Assembly: GCA_037388885.1 (NCBI GenBank)
Contig: JARRJS010000040.1
Span: forward strand, 1 to 23,559
Length of the DNA: 23,559 nucleotides
Source of the DNA: JARRJS01 sp037388885
GTDB lineage: Bacteria > Gemmatimonadota > Gemmatimonadetes > Longimicrobiales > RSA9
Direction of reading: 5' to 3'
Below the pieces are notes generated by a model, which searched no databases, had not been told where the DNA came from, and was given only the letters and a program-made list of their open reading frames with translations. A program made the translations under genes and the position numbers. Shown one piece after another: positions 6,851 through 14,448 of the stretch. Position 1 is the first letter of the stretch; each line of letters begins with the position of its first letter.

Positions 6851-8998
6851 ATGCATCCGGCGTTGCGCAATCTGAAAGTGGAGAAACAGCCCTCCGAGCT
6901 GAAGTTCGGGGGCCGTGTGCTGTTCCTCGTGGATGACGCGGAGTTGATCCGGCGTCAGCTCGCGGGCGAGGACCTGGAGCTGACGGACGAGCTGCGGGCC
7001 AAGCTGCGGGACCAGATTTCCACGGACGAGATCACGCCGGCCTACATCTGCTACTACTTCGACGAGACGCTGGGCGAGTTCCCGTACCTGGGCCTGCGTG
7101 CCGGCGGCGAGGCGCCCATGGAGCGTGGCAGTGTGAAGAAGGGCGGCTTCGTGTGCTCGGTGGCGGGCAAGCGTCGGGGCAAAGGCAGCAGCCGGGAGCA
7201 GTCGCCTTACGCGGAGATGATGGCGGGTATCCGGGTCGTGCTCGCGGAGAACATCGAGCGGATCTACAACGAGAACTGCCAGAACCTGGGCATCCTGACA
7301 TCGACGGACTTCTCGCTGATCGAGCGGATCCGGAGCGGCGAAGCGATTCCGCTGAGCGAGTTCACGGCGGGTGTGGACCCCATCACGAAGGAGATCATCG
7401 AGTACGGGGGATTGTTCGAGTACAATGTCGCGCGGCTACAGGGGATTGCGCCGGTCCCGCCGGTACCTTCGGCCGGGGCGTCTGTGCCCGGCAAGGTGAG
7501 TGGGGGACCCCAACCCGACCCCGCCGCCCCCCCTGGGAGACGGGGAGACGGGGAGACCGGCGATGCTTCGAGGCGGCCGATGACCATCGCGGAGAAGATC
7601 TTCGCGCGGCACTGGGTGGTGGACGCGGGCGCGGGGGAGATCGGCGTGCCGTCCGTGGCTCCGGGCGATTCCGGCTTCTTCGCTACGGATTACCGGTTCT
7701 CGCACGAGTACGTGACGCCGATGGCGGCGATTTTCTTCGAGCAGAAGCTGGGGCCGGACGCGAAGGTGACGGACCCGGACTCGGTGATCATGTTCCGGGA
7801 CCACCTGACGTACCTGCACCAGGTGATGCCGCAGGAGCGGGTGCAGCTGGGGCTGCTGGACGTGGCGCGTCAGCTGAAGGACAAGCAGGAGACGTTCGCG
7901 AAGAAGCAGGGCGTGCAGTACTACGGTGAGCGGCTGGGCGTGCGGCTGGGCTCGGAGGCCATTTGCCACTCGAAGATGCTGGAGACGTACGCGGAACCGG
8001 GCATGCTCATCGTGGGCACGGACTCCCACACGCCGCATTCCGGGGCCATGGGCTGCATCGCGTTCGGCGTGGGCACGACGGCCATCTTCAACTCGTGGAT
8101 CACGAAAGATGTGCGGGTGAGCGTGCCACCGTCGTTCAAGGTGGTGGTCCGCGGGCAGAAGCCGGAGAACGTGACGGCGAAGGACTTCATGCTGGAGATC
8201 CTGCGCCATCCCTACATCCGTGACGGCCAGGCCATCGGCCAGATCATCGAGTACGGGGGCGAGGCGGTGGAGGCGCTGTCGGTGGACGAGCGGGCCACCA
8301 TGACGAACATGGCGGCGGAGGTGGGCGCGTTCACGGGCATCGTGCCGCCGGACGGCAAGTGCGTGGACTACCTGGTGGCGGAGCGTGGCATGGACCGGGC
8401 CCGGGCCGAGTCGCTGCTGGAGGGGCTCACGTCGGACCCCGACGCGGAGTACGTGAAGGTGATCGAGATCGACGCCTCCGCGATCCGGCCCATGGTGGCG
8501 CTGCCGGGCGATCCGGGGAACGGCCTGCGCATGACGGAGCTGGCGGATGATCCGGTGAAGATCGACGTGGCGTACGCGGGGTCGTGCACGGCGGGGAAGA
8601 AGGAGGACATGGACATGTACGCGCGCGTCCTGAAGGAGGCGCGCGACCAGGGCCTGAAGGTGCACCCGGACGTGCGCATGTACATCCAGTGCGGCTCGCA
8701 GGAGGTCAAGCAGTACTGTGACGAGCAGGGCTACCTGCAGCTGTTCGACGACATCGGCGCCGAGTTCATCGAGCCGGGCTGCGGCGCGTGCATCGCCGCG
8801 GGCCCCGGCACCAGCGCCGGACCGGACGAGGTCACCATCTCGTCCCAGAACCGCAATTTCCCCGGCCGCTCGGGACCTGGCCGGCTGTACCTCGCCTCTC
8901 CGTTCGCCGTGGCCGCCAGCGCCATCGCCGGCCACGTGACCGCGTGGGAGCCGGGCAAGCCGTTGCGGACTCCGGAGCCCGCGGGCGCGGGCGCATGA
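6851..8998 (+). CDS. Aconitase-family hydratase with LeuD-like domain fused ahead of LeuC-like domain
   Basis: 715 residues. Residues 1-200 are a swivel (LeuD-like) domain: ISTDEITPAYI (56-66) and KGSSREQSPYAEMM (111-124), the substrate-binding GSSRE loop. Residues 200-243 are a Pro/Gly-rich linker. From 244 MTIAEKIFARH is the usual beginning of a separate LeuC-type large subunit, followed by GTDSHTPHSGAMG (389-401), the three [4Fe-4S] cysteines Cys579 (GSCTAGKKEDMD) and Cys644/Cys647 (GCGACIAAG), and SSQNRNFPGRSG. The domain order is swivel first, unlike AcnA, and there is no HEAT domain as in AcnB. Reaction: reversible hydration/dehydration of a citrate-, isopropylmalate- or methylisocitrate-like acid; which one cannot be read here. 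No leu genes are adjacent. Start chosen at 6851 for its ribosome site. Confidence 0.9.
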   Translation: MHPALRNLKVEKQPSELKFGGRVLFLVDDAELIRRQLAGEDLELTDELRAKLRDQISTDEITPAYICYYFDETLGEFPYLGLRAGGEAPMERGSVKKGGFVCSVAGKRRGKGSSREQSPYAEMMAGIRVVLAENIERIYNENCQNLGILTSTDFSLIERIRSGEAIPLSEFTAGVDPITKEIIEYGGLFEYNVARLQGIAPVPPVPSAGASVPGKVSGGPQPDPAAPPGRRGDGETGDASRRPMTIAEKIFARHWVVDAGAGEIGVPSVAPGDSGFFATDYRFSHEYVTPMAAIFFEQKLGPDAKVTDPDSVIMFRDHLTYLHQVMPQERVQLGLLDVARQLKDKQETFAKKQGVQYYGERLGVRLGSEAICHSKMLETYAEPGMLIVGTDSHTPHSGAMGCIAFGVGTTAIFNSWITKDVRVSVPPSFKVVVRGQKPENVTAKDFMLEILRHPYIRDGQAIGQIIEYGGEAVEALSVDERATMTNMAAEVGAFTGIVPPDGKCVDYLVAERGMDRARAESLLEGLTSDPDAEYVKVIEIDASAIRPMVALPGDPGNGLRMTELADDPVKIDVAYAGSCTAGKKEDMDMYARVLKEARDQGLKVHPDVRMYIQCGSQEVKQYCDEQGYLQLFDDIGAEFIEPGCGACIAAGPGTSAGPDEVTISSQNRNFPGRSGPGRLYLASPFAVAASAIAGHVTAWEPGKPLRTPEPAGAGA
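7535..7558 (+). repeat. 8-bp tandem repeat GGGAGACG (3 units) inside the aconitase linker
   Basis: Three contiguous 8-bp units, GGGAGACG twice and then GGGAGACC. They are translated as part of the Gly/Arg/Asp linker between the LeuD-like and LeuC-like domains. The same motif, in either orientation, recurs between genes at about 10777, 17361 and 18537. Confidence 0.8.
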
Positions 8999-9001
8999 AC
9001 G

Positions 9002-9055
9002 GCCCGGCCCCGGCCGGGTCTGGTCGAGTGGCCGGGCTTCAGCCGGGCCGGGCCT
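9002..9055. terminator. GC-rich inverted repeats after the aconitase fusion, possible terminator
   Basis: CCCGGCC at 9003-9009 is followed after two bases by its complement GGCCGGG, and GCCCGGCC at 9002-9009 can also pair with GGCCGGGC at 9030-9037. This is the only obvious structure between the aconitase stop and the next gene. It lacks a T-run, so intrinsic termination is uncertain. Confidence 0.3.
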
Positions 9056-9092
9056 CAGCCAGGCGGCCACGGAGACGCGCTGCCGGGCCGGC

Positions 9093-9127
9093 CTGGCTCT
9101 CGGCCGTTCCACGCGTAGATTGACACC
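9093..9127 (+). promoter_or_regulatory. Possible leaderless promoter of the first secreted beta-domain protein
   Basis: TAGATT at 9116-9121 ends 6 nt before the ATG at 9128 and no Shine-Dalgarno is visible. A -10 element so close would place the transcription start at or next to the A of ATG. The -35 candidate around 9093 (CTGGCT) is weak. Confidence 0.4.
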
Positions 9128-9916
9128 ATGCGCCGCCACTGCGCTCCCGGCCCGCTCGTCCTGTCCCTCGCCCTCGGCGCGCTACTTTTCTTCGCCGCGG
9201 GCCCCGGACCGGCCCGCGCCCAGGTCGTCTGGACCACCCTCGTCGCCCGGGACGACGGCCAGCCCGTGCGGCACGCGCGTGTGTACCTGGTGCGCGAGGA
9301 CGGCGTGACAGTGGACTCCGCGCTGTCCGACGCCAACGGTCGCGTCCGGCTCGCCGCCGATTCCGCCGGCAGGTTCGTCCTTTACGCCCACCTGCAGGGG
9401 TACGCTGCGTTCGCCTCGGCGCCGTTCCGACTCCGCACGCACGAGATGGTCCAACAGCAGTTCAAGCTGCCGATCATCCCCATGAGCACATTCGAGCGCA
9501 TCGGCGCCATGGTGCGCGACGACCCCATGCTCCAGCACAGACTGTCGACGATCTGCGGAGGGCAGCCCCGGTCCGGCACCGGCATCGTGGTGGGCGTCGT
9601 GCGTGCACGCGTCGGCCAGACGCCCGTGCCTGACGCCCTCGTCGCCCTGGCCGCGCCCGCCCCGGACACCACGGCGGGCGCCCGGGAGAAGTCCCACCGC
9701 CAGCCCATCAACGGCGTATCCAATGCGCACGGCACCTACGTGCTGTGCAACGCCCCGGCCGGCGATGGCACACTCACCGCACACGCCGACGGCTGGCAAC
9801 CCGCCACCATGCCATTCCGCGTGCAGGCGGGTGTCGTCCTGTGGCAGGACCTGATCCTGGACCCGGCGCCCGAACCGCGCGACCACCCACCCGATTCCCG
9901 TCGCGACGAACGCTGA
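9128..9916 (+). CDS. Secreted protein with two carboxypeptidase-regulatory-like beta domains (copy 1)
   Basis: 262 residues. There is a signal peptide with hydrophobic core VLSLALGALLFFAAG and likely cleavage after ARA (residue 31), leaving Gln at the mature N-terminus. Domain 1 (33-115) reads like a transthyretin-like/CarboxypepD_reg fold: DGQPVRHARVYLVREDG, then SDANGRVRLAADSAGRFVL and HLQGYAAF. A helical joint (about 118-142) leads to domain 2 from 152, with VGVVRARVGQTPVPDALVAL and NAHGTYVLCNAP. Cys143 and Cys207 are conserved in the neighbouring paralogue, suggesting a disulfide. Acts outside the cytoplasm, probably binding rather than catalysing. The downstream gene at 9981 is a tandem duplicate. 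The exact role is unknown; such domains occur in carboxypeptidase tails and TonB-receptor N-termini. Confidence 0.8.
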   Translation: MRRHCAPGPLVLSLALGALLFFAAGPGPARAQVVWTTLVARDDGQPVRHARVYLVREDGVTVDSALSDANGRVRLAADSAGRFVLYAHLQGYAAFASAPFRLRTHEMVQQQFKLPIIPMSTFERIGAMVRDDPMLQHRLSTICGGQPRSGTGIVVGVVRARVGQTPVPDALVALAAPAPDTTAGAREKSHRQPINGVSNAHGTYVLCNAPAGDGTLTAHADGWQPATMPFRVQAGVVLWQDLILDPAPEPRDHPPDSRRDER

Positions 9917-9980
9917 TCTGCGGAGCGGGCCGGCCCGTCTCGTCCGGACCGGGCGCCGCCAGCAGGGGTATTGGCATCGC

Positions 9981-10757
9981 ATGAGGTCCCACATGCGCTG
10001 CTCGATCCAATACGTCCCACCCCGCCCACGATCCGTTGCCCGCACCGCGTTCGCGACAGTCGCGGGCCTGCTCGCCATCCTGGCCCTGTGCTCCGCCACT
10101 CTGCCCTCGCCCCTCGCCGCCCAGGCCGTGACGGGCAAGGTGGTGACGGAGGACGGCGGCGTGCCGGTGCCCGGCGCGCGGATCTGGCTGATGACGGAGA
10201 ACGACGTGGAAGTGGATTCGTCGCGCACGGACGGCGCCGGCCGGTACCGCCTGCGGGCGAAGACGCCGGGCACGTACCGGCTGTACGTCGCGCTGGAAGG
10301 CTACGCGAGCCAGGGCACGACCCCGTTCAAGCTGGCGGCCGGTCAGACCCTCGAGCGGGACGTGCAGTACAACCTGGTGTCGATCCAGGCGATGCACATC
10401 ATGGGCGATGCCATAGCGAACGACTCCATGCTGCAGGAGGATCTACCGAAGATCTGCGGCGAGGCGTTGCGCCCGTGGGAATCGGGAATACTGGTCGGCG
10501 TCGTGCGGGACCGTAGTACGTCCCAACCCATCCCCGGCGCGGTGGTCACGGTGCAGCCCCCGGCGACGCCTGACTCCACGCCGGCGCCCCGCTCGACAGT
10601 GTCGAACAAGCACGGCACGTACATCTTCTGCAACGTCCCCGAGGGCGACGACATCACGCTCCGGGTGCGCGCGCCCGGGCGTCCCGTCCAGGAAGAGAAC
10701 GTGCGGGTTCGCAAGGGCATGATAGGCTGGTACGACGTGTACGTGAGGAAGCCGTGA
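9981..10757 (+). CDS. Secreted protein with two carboxypeptidase-regulatory-like beta domains (copy 2)
   Basis: 258 residues. The signal peptide runs to about residue 47 (core FATVAGLLAILALCSATL, cleavage near LAA, mature start QAVTGKV). Domain 1 has GGVPVPGARIWLMTENDVEV, TDGAGRYRLRAKTPGTYRLY and LEGYASQG; the helical joint has NDSMLQEDLPKICG; domain 2 has GVVRDRSTSQPIPGAVVTV and KHGTYIFCNVPEGD. The motif order matches the preceding gene, including Cys159 and Cys217, so the pair arose by tandem duplication with strong later divergence. Two Met codons compete as starts (9981 and 9993); AGGGG at 9964-9968 is rather far from the first. The gap to copy 1 is 64 bp, compatible with one transcript. 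Confidence 0.8.
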   Translation: MRSHMRCSIQYVPPRPRSVARTAFATVAGLLAILALCSATLPSPLAAQAVTGKVVTEDGGVPVPGARIWLMTENDVEVDSSRTDGAGRYRLRAKTPGTYRLYVALEGYASQGTTPFKLAAGQTLERDVQYNLVSIQAMHIMGDAIANDSMLQEDLPKICGEALRPWESGILVGVVRDRSTSQPIPGAVVTVQPPATPDSTPAPRSTVSNKHGTYIFCNVPEGDDITLRVRAPGRPVQEENVRVRKGMIGWYDVYVRKP

Positions 10758-10760
10758 ACC

Positions 10761-10803
10761 ATCCCCCCATCCCCCAGTCCCCCCGTCTCCCCATCAGTCT
10801 CCA
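10761..10803. repeat. C-rich 8-bp-type repeat (GTCTCCCC family) between genes
   Basis: The tract reads as C-runs broken by GTC or ATC at 8-bp-like intervals (GTCCCCCC, GTCTCCCC, ATCAGTCTCC). It is the reverse complement of the GGGAGACG motif found in the aconitase linker. It fills much of the 94-bp gap before sfsA. Confidence 0.6.
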
Positions 10804-10851
10804 GGCCCGGAACCGCGGCGCACCCCGCGCACCAGGCCAAGCAGACGAACC

Positions 10852-11640
10852 GTGCTGATACGCTTCGGCCCGCTGGTTCCCGCTCGGTTCGTGGAGCGGC
10901 CGAACCGGTTCCTGCTGCGCTGCGTGCTGGAAAGGGGCGGCGCCGCCGGTGAGTCGGGTTCGCCCGGGACGGCGGGAACCTCCACGAGCTCCACCCCGGC
11001 GAACGGCGACGCGCCGGTCGAGGTGCACCTGGCGGACCCGGGCCGGTTGAAGGAGCTGCTGGTGCCCGGTCGTCGTGTGTGGATCCGGTCCGCGGCCAGC
11101 CCGACGCGGCGTACGGCGTGGAGCGCGGTGCTGGTGGAGGCGCCGGGCGGCCAGCTGATCTCCGTGGACACGACGAAGCCGAACAAGCTCATCGGCGCGG
11201 CGCTGGAGGCCGGGGCTCTCGAGGATTTCGACGGTTGGGCGCTGGAGCGGCGCGAGGCTCCGCTGGGCCGCTCCCGCATCGACTTCCTGCTGTCGCGCCC
11301 CGACGGCCGGCGGCTGGCGCTGGAGGTGAAGAGCGTGACGCTGGTCGTGGACGGCGTGGCGCTCTTCCCCGACGCGGTGACGGCGCGCGGCACGCGCCAT
11401 GTGCGGGAGCTGACGGAGCTGGCGGGGCGCGATGGGTGGGAGTCGGCCATCCTTTTCGTGCTCCAGCGCGACGACGCCCGCCGCGTGCTCGAGGCTGCGT
11501 CCTTCGCCCCCGCGTTCGCCGAGGCACTCGCGGAGGCCTCGGCCGCCGGTGTCCGGGTGCTGGGGCGCCGCTGCCGGGTCGGGCTGGATCGGATCGAGCT
11601 CGGGGAGACCGTGCCGGTGGCCACTGAAGGTGTGGTCTGA
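10852..11640 (+). CDS. sfsA: SfsA family nuclease-fold protein
   Basis: 262 residues. N-terminal OB-like part (FGPLVPARFVERPNRFLLR, then VEVHLADPGRLKELLVPGR) followed by the SfsA core: ISVDTTKPNKLIGAAL, a PD-(D/E)XK-type nuclease centre with Asp144 (SRIDFLL) and Glu158-Val-Lys160 (LEVKSVTLV), then FPDAVTARGTRHVREL and FVLQRDD. All SfsA signature segments are present. The family was first tied to sugar-fermentation regulation in E. coli and later to DNA/RNA nuclease activity; the role in this organism is not known. It is about 30 residues longer than usual because of a Gly/Ser/Thr-rich insertion at about residues 29-55. The start codon is GTG, without a clear Shine-Dalgarno. It ends 30 bp from the convergent DUF2298 gene. 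Confidence 0.92.
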   Translation: MLIRFGPLVPARFVERPNRFLLRCVLERGGAAGESGSPGTAGTSTSSTPANGDAPVEVHLADPGRLKELLVPGRRVWIRSAASPTRRTAWSAVLVEAPGGQLISVDTTKPNKLIGAALEAGALEDFDGWALERREAPLGRSRIDFLLSRPDGRRLALEVKSVTLVVDGVALFPDAVTARGTRHVRELTELAGRDGWESAILFVLQRDDARRVLEAASFAPAFAEALAEASAAGVRVLGRRCRVGLDRIELGETVPVATEGVV

Positions 11641-11670
11641 GGCAAGTGTGCCATGCGCACGATGTGTCGG

Positions 11671-14250
11671 TCAGCGGACGCCGCAGCGTAGTCGCCTCGT
11701 ATCCGTAGCCGTGCGCGTCGTGTTCGCCCGATAGATTCTTACGGCCCCGCGTCGGAACGCCACGGGCAACAGGCGCAGGGCGGCGCTGTCTCCTGCGGCA
11801 GGGAACGCGCTCCGTTCTACCGCGCCGACGTAGACGTACCGGGCGTGGTACCGGGTCAGGAGTGTTCGCAGCTGCGCGGTATCTGGTGTCGTGTAGATCG
11901 CGTGGACATCCTGTTGACGCTGCCGGATGAGGTCGTCGGCCATGGGTCCGCGCACCGTGTGTTCGTGGCCCGGCCAACCCAGCACCGTCGGCAGCCCCGT
12001 GGAGGCCGAGATGCGAGCCGCATCCGTGTAATCCTGGCCGACGGCCTCGACGACGACGTCACCCGGAGACCCGTGGGCGCAAAGCCAATCCATGCCGGGC
12101 ACGTCATCCGCGTAACGCGCGCGGCGCGGCGCGGCGCCGTCCAGGCTCCAGCCGGTGCCGGCCCGCAGGTACGACCAGGTGCCGGCGATGGGGTAGGCGG
12201 CGCCAAGGCCGAGCGCCACGACCGTCAACATGGAGAGAACGACCATGGTTCGGGAAGCGGTCGCGCGCCGCCGCACGTGCAGCTCCTCGGGCAGGGCCAC
12301 CGCGACCGACACCGCCAGCAACGTCCAGGCGGCGAAATGGAACTTGAGGACCGTGTTGAAGCGGAAGCCCTCGAAGTCCGCCAGCCAGATGACTTCCGGC
12401 ACCAACAGGAAGAAGGCGGCCACGGCGACCAGCAGCACGGCGAAGGTCGTGCCCGCGCGGTCCCGGCTTTGCGCGTGCGCCACGCCGAGCGCCGCGGCCC
12501 ATGCCACGCCGCCGGTGATGAGCAGGTAAGCGCCGCCGGCCTCGAGTCGCCGTCCGAACAGCACGCGCAGGTTCAGGCCCCAGAGCGTTGTGAGCGACAT
12601 GTGCTGTTGCGCCGCGACCCCGTGCAGGACCGGCAGCAGGCCCATGCAGAGCGCGGCCAGCGGCAGCGCGACCGCCAGGCCGGCGGCAAGCGTCAGCCAA
12701 CGGCGCGAAGGGCGCGGGCCGCGCCGGTGCACGCCAGCCAGCAGGAGCGCGGTGCCGGGGAGGAACACCCCCAGCTCCATCAGCAGTCCCCGCAAGCTGG
12801 TCGGGTTGAAGAAATTCCACTTGACGCCGCTGAGAGGCACGTGGAACGCCTGGTGGAACGGCAGGAACGACAGGTAGGCCGCAGCCACCAGTCCTGCGCC
12901 CGGAACGGCCAGCCCGAGGGCCACGGCGCGCCACGACCACCCGTGCCGCTGCAGCGCACGTCCGAAGTATGCCGCAGCCGCGAGCATGCCGAACGGTGGC
13001 AGGGCCCAGGCGTTGCCGGTCCAGAGCGCGCCCAGCGCGACCGCCAGAAGCGCGAACTGCAACGCGCCGACCCGTGACAGTCCACCGACCCACGACAGTC
13101 CGCCGGCCCACGACAGTCCGCCGGCCCACGACAGTCCGCCGACCCGCGACGTCCGCTCCCGTCGCGATGCGCCGCCTGCCAGCACGGCCAGGGCAAGCCC
13201 CATCACCAGTGCGGTCATCCACAGGGTCAGCAGAGGCGGGTGCACGTCGCCCTGAAGCAGGTCGTACATGGGGAACTCGGTCACCAGAGACCGGGGATCA
13301 CCCTTCAACCCCACGTCCTTCAGCACCATCGACGCGAACAGCCACCACCGGCCGGCAGACGGGTACCAGAACTCCTTCTGGAAAGCGGGTGTGAACGCGG
13401 TCAGGCCCAGCCACCGGCCCACCGCTGCGCCTGCGCCAGGTTTGACGGCGTGAATTGCGTGGATCCACGCTTCGAAATTGCCCGCCAGCATGAGCAGCGC
13501 CGAGGTGGCGATTCCACCCAGCAACGCGCGCCGGCCTCGGGCCGGCTCGCCGGCGTGTCGTTCTGCTCCGGCCCGTTCCCGCAGCCGCAGCGCCACGATG
13601 TCGTAACCCACGCCGAACGCCGTGACGGCGGCGAGTGCCAGGACCAATCCGCCGCCCAGATTGAACGTGACGCCCGCGGCCGTGCCCGCGAGCTGGGCGA
13701 ACACCGCCACGAACACGTAGCCGAAATAGTAGTAGTTCAGCGTGAACCCGGAGAGCCACAGGTCGGGCGGCGGGAACCGTGTCGCGTTGAGCGTGGCAAT
13801 CAACACTTTCAGCTCGTAGGGCTTTTCGGAGCCCAGGATGCCCGGGTCGCGTGCCCGGATGGCCAGCGCGAACAGGAAAACCAGCAATCCGACGAGCTCC
13901 ACCGCAATCACCACCCTGCGATCCGGCAGCAGACCCCCGGCAGCAGGCCAGTGCCGGGCCGGGCCACCGGAGGGACGCCCCCGTCGCATGGCGACCACGA
14001 CGATGGGTGCCCACCCCGCCAATGCCAGCACGACGAACGCCGCCACGACGCCGCCGCGGCTGTTGGGCAAGCCACCCGTGGACACACCCAGCCAGAACAG
14101 GTACGAGACCACCAGCACGCCGATGGGCTTGGCGTAGGCATACGCCCGACCCGGCAGGGAACCCGCCGCTGCCACGGCCAACGGCAACGCCGCCACACCG
14201 ACTGCTTCCACCAACAGCCACCAGGCCGCCACGTCGGGAAGGTGACTCAC
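11671..14250 (-). CDS. DUF2298 (Chlor_Arch_YYY-like) polytopic membrane protein
   Basis: 859 residues with many transmembrane helices throughout. The family-defining motifs are near the N-terminus: AKPIGVLVVSYLFWL (40-54), GILGSEKPYELKVLIATLNA (137-156) and PPPDLWLSGFTLNYYYFGYV (160-179), then EFPMYDLLQGDVHPPLLTLW in the middle. These conserved acidic and aromatic loops resemble GT-C-fold lipid-linked sugar transferases, so a role in glycan or lipid transfer at the membrane is plausible but unproven. The last ~150 residues are soluble (GMDWLCAHGSPGDVVVEAVG and a RYHARYVYVG segment), as in the family. Start is GTG at 14250. Residues about 369-392 come from an 18-bp tandem repeat. It is divergent from the PIG-L gene and convergent with sfsA. 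Confidence 0.85.
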   Translation of the reverse strand: MSHLPDVAAWWLLVEAVGVAALPLAVAAAGSLPGRAYAYAKPIGVLVVSYLFWLGVSTGGLPNSRGGVVAAFVVLALAGWAPIVVVAMRRGRPSGGPARHWPAAGGLLPDRRVVIAVELVGLLVFLFALAIRARDPGILGSEKPYELKVLIATLNATRFPPPDLWLSGFTLNYYYFGYVFVAVFAQLAGTAAGVTFNLGGGLVLALAAVTAFGVGYDIVALRLRERAGAERHAGEPARGRRALLGGIATSALLMLAGNFEAWIHAIHAVKPGAGAAVGRWLGLTAFTPAFQKEFWYPSAGRWWLFASMVLKDVGLKGDPRSLVTEFPMYDLLQGDVHPPLLTLWMTALVMGLALAVLAGGASRRERTSRVGGLSWAGGLSWAGGLSWVGGLSRVGALQFALLAVALGALWTGNAWALPPFGMLAAAAYFGRALQRHGWSWRAVALGLAVPGAGLVAAAYLSFLPFHQAFHVPLSGVKWNFFNPTSLRGLLMELGVFLPGTALLLAGVHRRGPRPSRRWLTLAAGLAVALPLAALCMGLLPVLHGVAAQQHMSLTTLWGLNLRVLFGRRLEAGGAYLLITGGVAWAAALGVAHAQSRDRAGTTFAVLLVAVAAFFLLVPEVIWLADFEGFRFNTVLKFHFAAWTLLAVSVAVALPEELHVRRRATASRTMVVLSMLTVVALGLGAAYPIAGTWSYLRAGTGWSLDGAAPRRARYADDVPGMDWLCAHGSPGDVVVEAVGQDYTDAARISASTGLPTVLGWPGHEHTVRGPMADDLIRQRQQDVHAIYTTPDTAQLRTLLTRYHARYVYVGAVERSAFPAAGDSAALRLLPVAFRRGAVRIYRANTTRTATDTRRLRCGVR
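13074..13145 (-). repeat. 18-bp tandem repeat (4 units), in frame within the DUF2298 gene
   Basis: Four contiguous 18-bp units of the form ACGACAGTCCGCCGGCCC with a few substitutions. On the minus strand they encode repeated GGLSWA/GGLSWV hexapeptides in a loop before a transmembrane helix. The unit length keeps the frame whatever the copy number, so the loop length can vary between strains. Confidence 0.9.
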
Positions 14251-14398
14251 GGATTCAGAGCCATCGGGGAGCGCACAGTGAAGGAACCACGCGCGGGCCG
14301 GAGCGACACGACTGCGGTCCGGAACACTACGCCTGGCCCCGGGGTTGCAGAGAGGTTCCCCATAATCAAGATCCGGTCAACTCAATCGGTAACCCGAA

Positions 14399-14448
14399 CA
14401 AGGTAAAGCACCTTGCGCGCTCCTGCCGCTCTTCTAGCTTTCCGGCCC
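14399..14448 (+). promoter_or_regulatory. Possible leaderless promoter with overlapping dyad, upstream of the PIG-L gene
   Basis: TAGCTT at 14435-14440 lies 8 nt before the ATG at 14449, with TTGCGC 16 bp upstream (14413-14418) as a -35 candidate; no Shine-Dalgarno is present. A perfect 6-bp inverted repeat, CAAGGT (14399-14404) and ACCTTG (14410-14415) with a 5-nt gap, overlaps the -35 candidate and could be an operator. The region is also less GC-rich than its surroundings. Confidence 0.4.

Noticed and set aside
7436..9139. Long open frame on the minus strand opposite the aconitase fusion (567 codons)
   Set aside because: Arg/His/Gln-rich composition without any domain; it mirrors a well-conserved plus-strand enzyme with all catalytic motifs. 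GC-rich DNA gives such antisense frames.
13240..14406. 388-codon plus-strand frame over the DUF2298 gene and its promoter region
   Set aside because: Gln/His/Arg-rich shadow of the membrane protein; the minus strand has the SEKP and NYYYFG family motifs.
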